Shown here piece by piece: positions 1-8,030 of a stretch of 64,000 nt of DNA. The stretch covers positions 7,285 to 71,284 of the forward strand of contig JBKQLU010000070.1 of the NCBI GenBank assembly GCA_052326585.1. The letters are read 5' to 3'. The DNA is from JAPLJC01 sp052326585 (GTDB lineage Bacteria > Desulfobacterota > Desulfobaccia > Desulfobaccales > 0-14-0-80-60-11). Both the position numbers and the translations under genes were made by a program. The notes beneath the pieces were generated by a model. It made no database searches, was not told the DNA's origin, and worked only from the letters and a program-made list of their open reading frames with translations. Position 1 is the stretch's first letter; every line of letters begins with the position of its first letter.

Positions 1-2
1 AG

Positions 3-854
3 CCCTGGATCGCGGCTGGCAACGCCGCCGCCATGGCGGAAATCACCGACAACCTGGTGCGCCTGACCGTAAGACTTATCCGCGTCGAAGAAGCGGAAGG
101 CAAGCTCATCCACCTGGACCTGGAGCCCGAGCCCGACGGCCTGCTGGAGAACAGCCGGGAGGTGGTGGAGTTCTTCCAGACCTGGCTGCTGCCCCGGGGC
201 GCCCCCCGGCTGGCCCGGACCGCCGGCGTCTCCTTGGACGAAGCCCGCCGCCGCCTGCTGCGGCACCTGCGGGTCTGCCTGGACACCTGCCATCTGGCGG
301 TGGCCTATGAGGATCCGGCCGCGGCGCTGAGCACCCTGGCCCAATCCGGCATCCAGGTGGGAAAGGTCCAAATCACCGCGGGGTTGGAGGTGACCCTGCC
401 AGATAAACCGGAGCAGGGCCGCCGGGCCTCTCTGGCTCAGCAACTGGAGCCCTTCTGTCAATCCCCCTACCTGCACCAGGTCAGGGTTCGGGAGGACTGC
501 GGCCGCGTCCGGCGGTTTCCGGACCTGGAGCCGGCCCTGGCCTTGATGGACCTTGGCCCCGGCGGCCAATGGCGCATCCATTACCACCTGCCCCTGTTCG
601 TGGAGAGTTTTGGGGCGCTGGCCTCCACCCGGGAGGAGACCCGGGCGGCGCTCAAGTTGCTGCAAGCGCACAGGTTCTGTCCGCACCTGGAGATCGAGAC
701 CTACACCTGGGAGTGGCTGCCCCCCGGCCTGAAGCACGAGCTGCTGGAGTTCCTTACCGAGGAGTATCGCTGGGTGCTGGCAGTGCTGGCCGCGGGTTGG
801 GAGATGGACCCGGGTGGGACCGGGGCGGCGGCAGGCGATGGGCCGGCCCGGTAA
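3..854 (+). CDS. eboE: EboE-like TIM-barrel protein, 3' part
   Basis: The reading frame is open from the first bases of the window, so the start lies upstream and only about 284 C-terminal residues are seen. The protein resembles EboE of the ebo cluster, a xylose-isomerase-like TIM-barrel protein linked to export or trafficking of a prenylated metabolite. Visible family features are the LHLEPEP-like strand (LIHLDLEPEPDG), the CLDTCHLAVAYE strand-loop, the GIQVGKVQI segment and the C-terminal EIETYTWEWLP stretch. The substrate is not known from sequence. The Met codon at 33 is probably internal because well-matched sequence (PWIAAGNAAA) continues upstream of it. The C-terminal tail (GGTGAAAGDGPAR) is low complexity. 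No other ebo genes can be seen because the window begins here. Recognition is from memory of the family, so confidence is good but not complete. Confidence 0.75.
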   Translation, partial: PWIAAGNAAAMAEITDNLVRLTVRLIRVEEAEGKLIHLDLEPEPDGLLENSREVVEFFQTWLLPRGAPRLARTAGVSLDEARRRLLRHLRVCLDTCHLAVAYEDPAAALSTLAQSGIQVGKVQITAGLEVTLPDKPEQGRRASLAQQLEPFCQSPYLHQVRVREDCGRVRRFPDLEPALALMDLGPGGQWRIHYHLPLFVESFGALASTREETRAALKLLQAHRFCPHLEIETYTWEWLPPGLKHELLEFLTEEYRWVLAVLAAGWEMDPGGTGAAAGDGPAR

Positions 855-1126
855 TCTTCTCCCCCAAGTTCTCCCGGCTAGCGCGATTTTGCGGTAGGGA
901 ACCCACTCCTTTTTTAAAATCTCCCAACCTTGACTTTGCGATTCCCGTACTTAAATTAATCTCAACGGCCACCAAGCCGCAACCATCCGGGCGAATATCT
1001 CCTTCTCACACTCTCTTTGGCCGGCGCAGGACGAATCTTCTCATCTCCCGTAGCATATCTTCGCCTTCATGAGGCTCCTGTGGACTTGACCGCAAAAATT
1101 TTTCCTTTTCTTGAAAGGAGATGGCC

Positions 1127-1561
1127 ATGGACCGAAACTATGCCGCGGCGCGCCAGTTGCCCGGGAAGGAAGTACGGCAGGCCGGGAGGCGCTCGATCGG
1201 GGCGCAACGCCTCATGCTGGTGGGGTATTGGCAATGGGACCTGGAGACCAAAAAATATGGCTGGAGCGATGAAATGTATCGAATTTTTAATTTAAAACCC
1301 GAAGAATCCCCTCTGAGGACCGGCACCTTTTTCAATCAGGTGCACCACGAAGATCGGGAAAAGGTGGTCAAGGCCCTTGGTAAGGCCCTGGTGGGGGCGC
1401 AGCCTTACGATATTGAGCATCGCATCCTCTGGCCCGATGGCTCGGTGCGTTTCGTCCATGGCAAGGCTCAGGTAACTTTCGATGCCGAGGGCCTGCCGAT
1501 ATCGATCCGGGGAACCGTTCAGGACATTACCGATGGGCGGGAAGGCCGGGAGCATTTATAA
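1127..1561 (+). CDS. Stand-alone PAS-domain protein
   Basis: This is a small soluble protein of 144 residues made almost entirely of one PAS_3-type sensory fold. The N-terminal 30 residues are polar and basic. The PAS core starts at GYWQWDLETKKYGWSDEMYRIF and continues through VHHEDREKV and the PAC-like end HRILWPDGSVRFVHG to GTVQDITDGREG. There is no kinase, cyclase or receiver domain, so it cannot signal alone and may be a fragment or an adaptor. An alternative Met lies two codons upstream at 1121, but AAAGGAG ends at 1120, which leaves no room for that start and places the Met at 1127 at an ideal 6-nt spacing. The stop is followed directly by non-coding sequence. The ligand is unknown. Confidence 0.7.
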   Translation: MDRNYAAARQLPGKEVRQAGRRSIGAQRLMLVGYWQWDLETKKYGWSDEMYRIFNLKPEESPLRTGTFFNQVHHEDREKVVKALGKALVGAQPYDIEHRILWPDGSVRFVHGKAQVTFDAEGLPISIRGTVQDITDGREGREHL

Positions 1562-1633
1562 AGGGAAGGGGGGCGGCAGATTTTATCGAGCCTTTCAGGT
1601 CTGCCTGATTAACTCAGTGAGGGCTCTCAAGTC

Positions 1634-1664
1634 GAGATTCTTCGCTGGGCTCAGAATGACAAAT
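1634..1664. repeat. Dispersed GATTCTTCGC...GCTCAGAATGAC element
   Basis: The stretch GAGATTCTTCGCTGGGCTC followed by AGAATGACAAAT is an imperfect palindrome (ATTCT...AGAAT). I recognise near-identical strings from intergenic regions of many unrelated bacterial assemblies. Only one copy is seen here, between the PAS gene and the convergent secreted-protein gene, in a 223-bp gap that otherwise holds nothing I can name. Function unknown; it may act as a weak hairpin between convergent genes. Confidence 0.4.
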
Positions 1665-1784
1665 TTTAATAGCTTCCAGCCATACCTCCTCCCCATATCA
1701 GGGGATATGAGCCAGAGAGTCCGGACTGCCAGGGGATGCCGGTTGCGGGGCGGGGCAACCCCTGGCAATACTCGTCCGGGTAGC

Positions 1785-2183
1785 TCATTTAAAGGATTCG
1801 ACGGTGAGGAAGGTGTCTCCGCCGGTCACGTACTTTAGTCCGGTGACGCTGATGTCTTCGCCGCACTTGTCGATGACCCCGGCGGGGAGAGCGGTTCCCT
1901 TTTGGTTGGGCAGCAGGATATAAATCTTGTCCGTCCCCTTTTCCAAGAGCCCCACCGGGATCCCATGTTTGGCGCAGTCTATGGCACAGGCTTTATGGCC
2001 CATGCCCCTGCCGCCATGATTGGTATAACAATAGGTGTCAATGACTTCGCCGGTTACGGTGACTTTCGGGTTATACCCGCTCATCGGGATCACCGTATAA
2101 GTGGGGGCCTTCTGGGCGCCGGCGGCGGCGGCAAAGGCGCAGACCAGGGTCAAGGCCAGGCAAACCACAACCATCTTCCTCAT
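1785..2183 (-). CDS. Small secreted cysteine-containing protein
   Basis: A 132-residue exported protein with a clear Sec signal peptide: MRKMVVVCLALTLVCAFAAAAGAQ, cut near AGA-Q. The mature part contains GEVIDTYCYTNHGGRGMGHK, KACAIDCAKHGIPVGLL, KIYILLP and a closing ISVTGLKYVTGGDTFLTVESF, matching an uncharacterised family of small periplasmic beta-barrel (OB-fold-like) proteins with conserved Cys and His residues. Cys/His clustering suggests metal binding or disulphides, but no function is established. The start is set by AGGAGG six bases before the Met at 2183. An upstream in-frame Met at 2213 has no ribosome-binding site and would disrupt the signal peptide. The gene stands alone and converges on the PAS gene. 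Confidence 0.7.
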   Translation of the reverse strand: MRKMVVVCLALTLVCAFAAAAGAQKAPTYTVIPMSGYNPKVTVTGEVIDTYCYTNHGGRGMGHKACAIDCAKHGIPVGLLEKGTDKIYILLPNQKGTALPAGVIDKCGEDISVTGLKYVTGGDTFLTVESFK

Positions 2184-2334
2184 AAGCAACCTCCTGTCGG
2201 GGGGATTTGCCATTAAGATAAGTTGCCATTACCTGCCTTTCCACTACCCCGGGATTAATAATTTTCTCCTCCGGCCCTCGGAGACCCGGGCCGCGGCTTA
2301 ATTAAGCCGGAAATACCCAAAGGACCCCGGAATT

Positions 2335-2820
2335 ATGACCCCAGTCTACGTGGCGGTAATCGGCGGCAGCCAGGCCAGCCCGGAGATAGCCGCCCTGGCC
2401 CGGGAAGTGGGGCAGGAGGTGGCCCGCCGCGGCGCCGTGCTGATCTGCGGCGGTCTGGGAGGTGTGATGGCAGCCGCGGCCCAGGGGGCCGCGGCCGCGG
2501 GGGGAGTGAGCCTGGGCCTCCTGCCGGATGCGGACCGCCGCCGGGCCAACCCCTATCTGACCTATTCCCTGGCCACCAACCTGGGCCACGCCCGCAATAT
2601 CCTCATCGCCCACAGCGCCGACGCCCTGATCGCGGTGGACGGCGACTACGGCACCATCTCAGAGGCGGCCATCGCCCTCAAATTAGGCAAGCCGGTGGTG
2701 GCCCTGAGGGTCTCCTGGGAGCTCCATGGCCTGCTGCCGGCCGCCACCCCCCGGGAGGCCGTCGCCCTGGCCTTTGCGGCGGCCCTGGAAAGGCGCCAAC
2801 CGAGCCCTTCCGGGAAGTGA
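2335..2820 (+). CDS. TIGR00725 / LOG-like Rossmann protein
   Basis: A 161-residue Rossmann-fold protein of the SLOG/TIGR00725 group, relatives of lysine decarboxylase-like (LOG) nucleotide hydrolases and DprA. It shows the early VAVIGGSQAS strand-turn, the nucleotide-binding CGGLGGVMAAAAQGA loop, GHARNILIAHSADALIAVDG, and GDYGTISEAAIALKLGKPVV near residues 100-125. This group differs from true LOG enzymes by lacking the full PGGxGTxxE motif; here the equivalent is DGDYGTISE. Nucleotide or nucleotide-sugar binding is therefore likely, but the reaction is unknown. AAAGGA lies upstream of the start at an acceptable distance. It is transcribed alone and ends about 40 bp before the convergent acyltransferase gene. 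Confidence 0.8.
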   Translation: MTPVYVAVIGGSQASPEIAALAREVGQEVARRGAVLICGGLGGVMAAAAQGAAAAGGVSLGLLPDADRRRANPYLTYSLATNLGHARNILIAHSADALIAVDGDYGTISEAAIALKLGKPVVALRVSWELHGLLPAATPREAVALAFAAALERRQPSPSGK

Positions 2821-2862
2821 GTTAAGGGGCCTCAGGCCCCGCCCCCCCATTCGCCCCCCCGG

Positions 2863-5556
2863 CTACCTCCTTAAAAACCGCGCCAATTGGTGGCCGTAGT
2901 ATTCCCTGGGGTCTTCGTCGGTGGGCCGGCTGAAGGTAGTGGCCCCTTTGCCTTCCGGGGAGGTCTTCAGGATGAGGCCTTTTTCTCCGAAAAGCTTCAG
3001 GGAGTTTTGGAAGGTGGATTCCGACAAGGCTTCGGCCCGCTCCACTTCGCCCAGCTTGTAGAGCTTATTGCCGATGGACTGAATCCGCCTGAGGAATTCC
3101 TTTTCACTGCGGGGTTTCTTCTCCAGATATTTGATGGAGCGGAAGACGATCCAGTATGACTCGAGGTAGTTGTACAACAGGTTGGCGAAGTAAACCAGTT
3201 CCTTGAGGCCGGAGGCAGACAGGGTATAGGTGGCGGCCTGGGAGTCCAGGCTGATGACCACTCCCCGGGAACCAAAGTAGGCCAGGATCTTGCTCACCTG
3301 AGTCTCGGAATCGGCGTCGTCGAAGATAAAATCATTCTTGAAGAAGTCTTGGAGAAAATCGAAGTCGGCTATAATCTGCCGCCGGTCGAATTCGAAGCCC
3401 TGGCAGGCCAGGATGGCCAGGGAGACCAGGGAGGCGGGCAAGAAGAAATGGATGATGTTGTTCTTGTAGTATTCCAGCAGGGGGCGCTTGGACTCGTCGA
3501 TACTGTAGCCGCCCAGTCCCAGTTCGTCGGCGAGACCTTCTTCCTTCTCGATGGGGGTGATGAGTTTGCGGGAGGCGCACAGGGCCAGGGTATCCTCCGT
3601 CGCCGGAATGAGATTCTCCAGCGATTCGGACTGGGGGACTCCCCGGGTCTGGAGGTAGTCGTGGAGCACCTGGATGATTTGCAGCAGTTCCCGGCGATAG
3701 ACGCCTTTGCGCGGGTAAGTGAGCAGGGCGGCGCACACCAGGGCAAAGGGGGTGACTACGGAAATGGCATTGATGGCCTGAATGATGTGATAGGCCAGGT
3801 TTGGCGCCTGGTTGCGCAACTGGCCGCCCCCCGCGGCCTCCTTGCCCTCCCGGCTCAGGAAGTCGTTTAAGGAGATGGGCTCGCTGAATTGGATGTAAGC
3901 CCGGCCGTACCGTCTCCACAGGAACTTTCTGGCCTTCACCAATTGGCCCATGGATTCGGTTTCCTTGGCCCGCCCTTCCAATTCCTTCAGGTAGCTCTTT
4001 TCCTCCGGCACCTGGTCATAGCCGATGAAGGTGGGCACAAACAAAAGGTCGGCGGCGGCCTTTTCCTCGTAAGCCCGCAAAATCATGTGCAAGAGGCCCA
4101 GCTTGGGCAGCACCAGTTTGCCGGTGCGGCTCCGGCCCCCCTCGATGAAAAACTCCAGGTTGTAACCGCTGCGGATCAGGGTCTTGATATAGGTGTAAAG
4201 CACCTCGGCATAGAGTTTCCCCCCCAGGAAGCGGCGGCGGATGAAAAAGGCCCCGGAGCCCCGGAAGATAGGTCCCAGAGGCCAGAAAGAGAGATTTTTG
4301 CCCGCGGCAATCCGGGGCGGGTGCATGTGGTGCTGGTAAATCAGATTATTGAGGATGAGATAGTCCAGATGGCTTTTATGACAGGGCACGAAGATGAGGC
4401 TGCCCCGCTGCCCGGCCTCTTTGAGGCGCTCGAGGCCCTCGGCATCGAAGGCAATGCCGTCAAAGAGGTGTTTCGACAGCCAGGTGACCATGTGGATCAT
4501 GGTGTTGACGCAAATCTGATTCCAGTCCGCCGAGATCTCCCAGAAAAAGTCCTGGGCATCCTTTTTAATCTTATAGAGCTTCTTCTTTTCGGTCTCGGCC
4601 AGGCGCTCCATGGCGCGGGTGAGGCCCGGGTCGGTGAGGGTGAGTTCCATGACCTCCTCCCGGGATTTGATCACCGGCCCGGTGATCACCCGGCGCTTGA
4701 GGTCGATGCGCGAGATCAGCTCCCGGCGGATATCCTGGGCCACCTCCCGCAGGCGGCGATCGTGGGGGGCCGCGGCCAGGGCCTTTTGCAGATCCACCGG
4801 CTCGGCCACCTCCACCACGGCCCGCTTGGACTTGAGGAAGCAAAGCCCCAGCTTCCGCAACTTTCCGGGGTTTTCCACGTCGCCGAAGAAGAGCTGCAGC
4901 AACCCCTTAAATTCCCGGGGTGGCGCCTTCTCGTAGATCACCATCTGCGGCACCAGAAAGATGGGAAAGTCGAGATGTTCCTGGATTTCCAGGAGATGCC
5001 GGATGGGATCTTCCCGGGGCTTGAGGAAGCGCTGCCTAAAGCCCACCTGATCCACCAGGAAGAGAAGCGAGCCGCGGCGCTCCTGAAGAGTCTTTAAAAA
5101 ATAGCCGTCCTGAAAGGGGCTGGGCCAGGCCCGGCGGCGGGTAAAATGATTGAGGGCGGCGGAGACGATCTGCACCATATGGAAGAGCGGCTGCCACATC
5201 CACAGGTTGAGATCGAAGGCCACCTCCGGGGCCACCACCCCCAGATTCTGGTAGCGGCGGTTAAAGAAGAGGAAATCGAGGTGGCTGCGATATTTCAAGG
5301 CATAAACCACCGCGCCCTTCCGGGCCAGTTCCTTGAGACGCTCCAGATAGCGGGGGTTAACCTCGACCCGGGAAAAGAAGGGGTCCAGGGTATAACGCAA
5401 TAAAAACCCCGGGCGCCTGGGAAGGTAGCCGGCGTAATGGTATTCCCCCCCGGCGATCCAGGCGGGCAGGCGGGCCAGCAGGCGGCGCAGCCAGCTTCCG
5501 GGTCTTTCCGGTCCGGTGGGGGTTTCACCGGGGGGTTGGTTATTCTCCATGGCCAT
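2863..5556 (-). CDS. PlsB-type glycerol-3-phosphate acyltransferase, tandem domains
   Basis: A large (about 897 residues) membrane-associated acyltransferase. The central domain (residues ~370-560) carries all four PlsB blocks: HKSHLDY (the HX4D catalytic pair), GPIFRGSGAFFIRR, FFIEGGRSRTGKL and FVPTFIGYDQVPEE. It should therefore transfer an acyl group to sn-1 of glycerol-3-phosphate, the first step of phospholipid synthesis at the inner membrane. A related N-terminal unit (residues ~60-290) has KYRSHLDFLFFNRRY, where Tyr replaces the catalytic His, so it is probably inactive and structural. The C-terminal third is helical with a hydrophobic stretch near VVTPFALVCAALL, as in PlsB. Candidate starts are a TTG at 5562 and ATG codons at 5556 and 5550; none has a strong ribosome-binding site, and I take 5556. 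Its 3' end faces the TIGR00725 gene. Confidence 0.85.
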   Translation of the reverse strand: MAMENNQPPGETPTGPERPGSWLRRLLARLPAWIAGGEYHYAGYLPRRPGFLLRYTLDPFFSRVEVNPRYLERLKELARKGAVVYALKYRSHLDFLFFNRRYQNLGVVAPEVAFDLNLWMWQPLFHMVQIVSAALNHFTRRRAWPSPFQDGYFLKTLQERRGSLLFLVDQVGFRQRFLKPREDPIRHLLEIQEHLDFPIFLVPQMVIYEKAPPREFKGLLQLFFGDVENPGKLRKLGLCFLKSKRAVVEVAEPVDLQKALAAAPHDRRLREVAQDIRRELISRIDLKRRVITGPVIKSREEVMELTLTDPGLTRAMERLAETEKKKLYKIKKDAQDFFWEISADWNQICVNTMIHMVTWLSKHLFDGIAFDAEGLERLKEAGQRGSLIFVPCHKSHLDYLILNNLIYQHHMHPPRIAAGKNLSFWPLGPIFRGSGAFFIRRRFLGGKLYAEVLYTYIKTLIRSGYNLEFFIEGGRSRTGKLVLPKLGLLHMILRAYEEKAAADLLFVPTFIGYDQVPEEKSYLKELEGRAKETESMGQLVKARKFLWRRYGRAYIQFSEPISLNDFLSREGKEAAGGGQLRNQAPNLAYHIIQAINAISVVTPFALVCAALLTYPRKGVYRRELLQIIQVLHDYLQTRGVPQSESLENLIPATEDTLALCASRKLITPIEKEEGLADELGLGGYSIDESKRPLLEYYKNNIIHFFLPASLVSLAILACQGFEFDRRQIIADFDFLQDFFKNDFIFDDADSETQVSKILAYFGSRGVVISLDSQAATYTLSASGLKELVYFANLLYNYLESYWIVFRSIKYLEKKPRSEKEFLRRIQSIGNKLYKLGEVERAEALSESTFQNSLKLFGEKGLILKTSPEGKGATTFSRPTDEDPREYYGHQLARFLRR

Positions 5557-5681
5557 GGTCAAATCTTTTTATCAAATAGTGGATAAAGGTCTATATATCG
5601 GCAAGTCCCCGATCCTGTCAACCGAAATGGCGGCCTCAGGGCTGGTGGCGCTGCTCTACGAGGGCAGGCCGGGAGCCGGAC

Positions 5682-6554
5682 TTAAGAGGGCGGGGGTGGG
5701 CCCGCTTCCGTTTGCTCCGGGAGCGACCCCGCCTCGCCCTCCCTGGACGGGGCCGGGCGGCCAAACAGGCGGACCGCCAGGATGGAGAGTTCATACATGA
5801 GGTAGATAGGGATGGCGATGGCCGTCATGGTGAGCAAATCGGCATGGAAAGCGGCTATTACGGCGCTGAGCAAAATGGCCAGGCGCCGTTGCCGGCGCAG
5901 AAAACCGACCTCCACCAACCCGATGCGGGCCAGGATCAAGAGGATCAGGGGCAGCTCGAAGATCAATCCGAATAACACCAGCAGGCGCAGGCAAAAGTTG
6001 ACGAAATAGGTCAGATTGAGCATGGAGAAGAGGAACTGGCTCTCATAGCGCAGGGAAAAGGAGATAACCAGCGGCCACACCAATTTGAGGAAGAACAGGT
6101 CCCCCAGGATGAAGGCCACCGTGCCCAGGGGGATGAAGAAGAGGAGGACCCTTCTTTCCTTGGGGTAGAGGGCTGGGGAGAAAAAGAGCCACAATTGGTA
6201 AAGGATCACCGGAAAGGCCAGGGCCAGGCCGGTGATCAGGGAGATCTTCATCTGGACGAAGAAGGGTTCCAGGGGAGCCATGTAGTTCAACCGGTGCGGG
6301 GTCACCTGGGGGGGCTCCGGCTTCTCCAGGCCAAAACTCCTGGCGGCCTCGGGAAACTTACGGAGCATAAAGGTTTCCAGGGAGTAATGCCACTCTTGGG
6401 TGATGGAGGGCTCCTGCAGAGGCCGGGTGATAAATTGTTGCACCGTGGGCACCAGGGGCCAGGCGATCCCCGTGCCGAGGACCACGGCGACGATGCTAAT
6501 GATCAGGCGCCGGCGCAATTCCTCCAGATGTTCCAGGAAGGGCATGGTGGTCAA
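5682..6554 (-). CDS. tatC: Sec-independent translocase TatC
   Basis: Integral inner-membrane core of the twin-arginine translocase, which exports folded, often cofactor-containing proteins. The sequence begins with the TatC signature PFLEHLEELRRRL and has six hydrophobic segments: IISIVAVVLGTGIAW, ISLITGLALAFPVILYQLW, LLFFIPLGTVAFILG, FCLRLLVLFGLIFELPLILLIL, LAILLSAVIAAF and TAIAIPIYLMYELSILAV. The periplasmic loop after helix 1 is unusually long (about 60 residues including FMLRKFPEAARSFGLEKPEP). The C-terminal tail is Pro- and Glu-rich. No tatA or tatB lies beside it, so they must be elsewhere. The likely start is a TTG at 6554, with an ATG (MPFLEH) three codons later; a GGGAGAGGAT stretch lies upstream. 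It is on the minus strand like the preceding genes but separated from them by about 285 bp. Confidence 0.92.
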   Translation of the reverse strand: MTTMPFLEHLEELRRRLIISIVAVVLGTGIAWPLVPTVQQFITRPLQEPSITQEWHYSLETFMLRKFPEAARSFGLEKPEPPQVTPHRLNYMAPLEPFFVQMKISLITGLALAFPVILYQLWLFFSPALYPKERRVLLFFIPLGTVAFILGDLFFLKLVWPLVISFSLRYESQFLFSMLNLTYFVNFCLRLLVLFGLIFELPLILLILARIGLVEVGFLRRQRRLAILLSAVIAAFHADLLTMTAIAIPIYLMYELSILAVRLFGRPAPSREGEAGSLPEQTEAGPPPPS

Positions 6555-6609
6555 GGCGGCTAGATCCTCTCCCGGTTCCCCAAGCCTGGGCGGCCGGCCG
6601 CAGCCGAAG

Positions 6610-6634
6610 AGCCGCGCCCTTGGCTGGCGCGGCT
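6610..6634 (-). terminator. GC-rich hairpin upstream of tatC
   Basis: A perfect 9-bp stem, AGCCGCGCC paired with GGCGCGGCT around a 7-base loop, sits in the 285-bp gap between the M24 peptidase gene and tatC. There is no run of T residues after it on either strand, so it may be a weak terminator for the upstream operon or only an RNA structure before tatC. The rest of this gap has an AT-rich patch near 6650-6675 that could hold the tatC promoter, but I cannot define it. Confidence 0.4.
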
Positions 6635-6839
6635 CAGGGGAAAAACCGATTTAAAACTCATATATTAGATAATATTAACCCATCGCCGGGGCCATGGCAA
6701 TCGGCTAAGGGGTCCCTGGCCCCCGGGCGAAAAGGCTGCCGGGGCGGAAGAACCGGGGGATGATTAATTGGCTGTCAGCTCGCCGCGGTCGGCAACCAGC
6801 TAAAAGCCAAACCCAAAGATCGAAGGCTGCTAGCTAAAT

Positions 6840-8030
6840 TCAAATGATCCCCGGCTCCCGGGGGCTCTTGGTGAGCCACTCCACTCCCGAAGGGGTGATC
6901 ACCCCGGTGTCCTCCAGGCCCACCATGCCGATCTCCGGCAGAAAGAATTTGGGCTCGAAGGCCAGCACCATGTTCTCCGCCAGGGGAAACGGGAAGCTGG
7001 CGGTGAGAAAGGGGAATTCGTCCAGTTCCAGCCCCACCCCATGGGCCAGGAAGCCCACCCGGTCCGGCCCCCGCCCCATAAAATAGTCTTGTAACCCCCT
7101 GGCCCGCACCAGGTCCCAGAGGCGGTGAAAGAGTTTCCCGGGCGCCACCCCGGGCCGGGCCTCCTGCTCCATGGCCGCGTAGATCTCCCGGACCGCGTCC
7201 CAGGCCTCCCAGGCCCGATCCGGCAGCGACCCCAGGGCGTACATCCGGGTCATGTCCACCACGTAACCGTTGACGCAGGCTACCAGGTCCACGCTGATGG
7301 GCTCAGCCACGGCCAGCTTCTTCAACGACGCCCCCTGGGGAAAGGCGGGACTGAACCCCAAGCCGCCGCTGGGGCTGTCGTTGTAAGGGGCCGCCAGCCC
7401 CGACACCCCGGAGAGCACGTGTCCATAAAAGAGTTCCAGGTCCCAGTTGCGCATCCGGACCAAGCCTTGATGGCCCAGGAGCCGGAGACGGTACTCCAGG
7501 GCCGCGGAGAGCTCCAGTTCGGAGATCCCGGGCTGGAGCAACTCCGGCACCTGTCCCTGGACCTGATCCAAGACGGCCGCGGCTCGGCGCAGTTGCTCGA
7601 TCTCGTAGGCACTCTTGATCATCCGCTGCCGCCGGATCAGAGGGGAGAGATCCAGGATGGGTTGCTGGGGGAAGAGGCGCTCCTGGATCCTCTGATAGAA
7701 CGCCGCCGGCATGACGTCCAGCTCCAGGCCCACGGCTCCTTGCGGCCTGAGTCCGGAGCGCGCCAGTATCTCCGGAATTTCCTTGAGGTTCTGGTAGAAG
7801 ACCCGGGGCCATGGAGAGGGGATCAGCGCGTCCTGGCCTCGGGGCCGGCGCACCAAAAGCAGGGGGCTCCCCTCAGGGGCCACCGCCAGGAAGCCGTCCA
7901 CCATGGCTCCGGCATAGTAGAAGAGATCGGCCCTCTGGCGCACCAGGGCCAGGTCGATATTCTCCTCGGCCAGGGCCCTCTGCAGGGCCGCGGCCCGGGA
8001 GCTGAGCTCGGTAACCGGCAGCACTTCCAT
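6840..8030 (-). CDS. M24 family metallopeptidase (Xaa-Pro peptidase-like)
   Basis: A 396-residue cytosolic protein of the creatinase/aminopeptidase P group. The N-terminal creatinase-like domain (residues 1-140) is followed by the pita-bread domain. All five expected metal ligands can be placed: two Asp in SVDLVACVNGYVVDMTRMY, His in FLAHGVGLELDEFP, Glu in LAFEPKFF and Glu in GLEDTGVI. An active dinuclear enzyme cleaving Xaa-Pro bonds is likely, though the substrate is unknown. The start is the ATG at 8030, preceded by AGGAGGA; it overlaps the stop of the LutB-LutC gene by one base (TGATG), so the two are translationally coupled. A longer reading frame upstream of 8030 lies inside the neighbour and is not used. 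Pairing of this family with LUD-domain genes hints at a shared catabolic role, but that is inference. Confidence 0.85.
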   Translation of the reverse strand: MEVLPVTELSSRAAALQRALAEENIDLALVRQRADLFYYAGAMVDGFLAVAPEGSPLLLVRRPRGQDALIPSPWPRVFYQNLKEIPEILARSGLRPQGAVGLELDVMPAAFYQRIQERLFPQQPILDLSPLIRRQRMIKSAYEIEQLRRAAAVLDQVQGQVPELLQPGISELELSAALEYRLRLLGHQGLVRMRNWDLELFYGHVLSGVSGLAAPYNDSPSGGLGFSPAFPQGASLKKLAVAEPISVDLVACVNGYVVDMTRMYALGSLPDRAWEAWDAVREIYAAMEQEARPGVAPGKLFHRLWDLVRARGLQDYFMGRGPDRVGFLAHGVGLELDEFPFLTASFPFPLAENMVLAFEPKFFLPEIGMVGLEDTGVITPSGVEWLTKSPREPGII

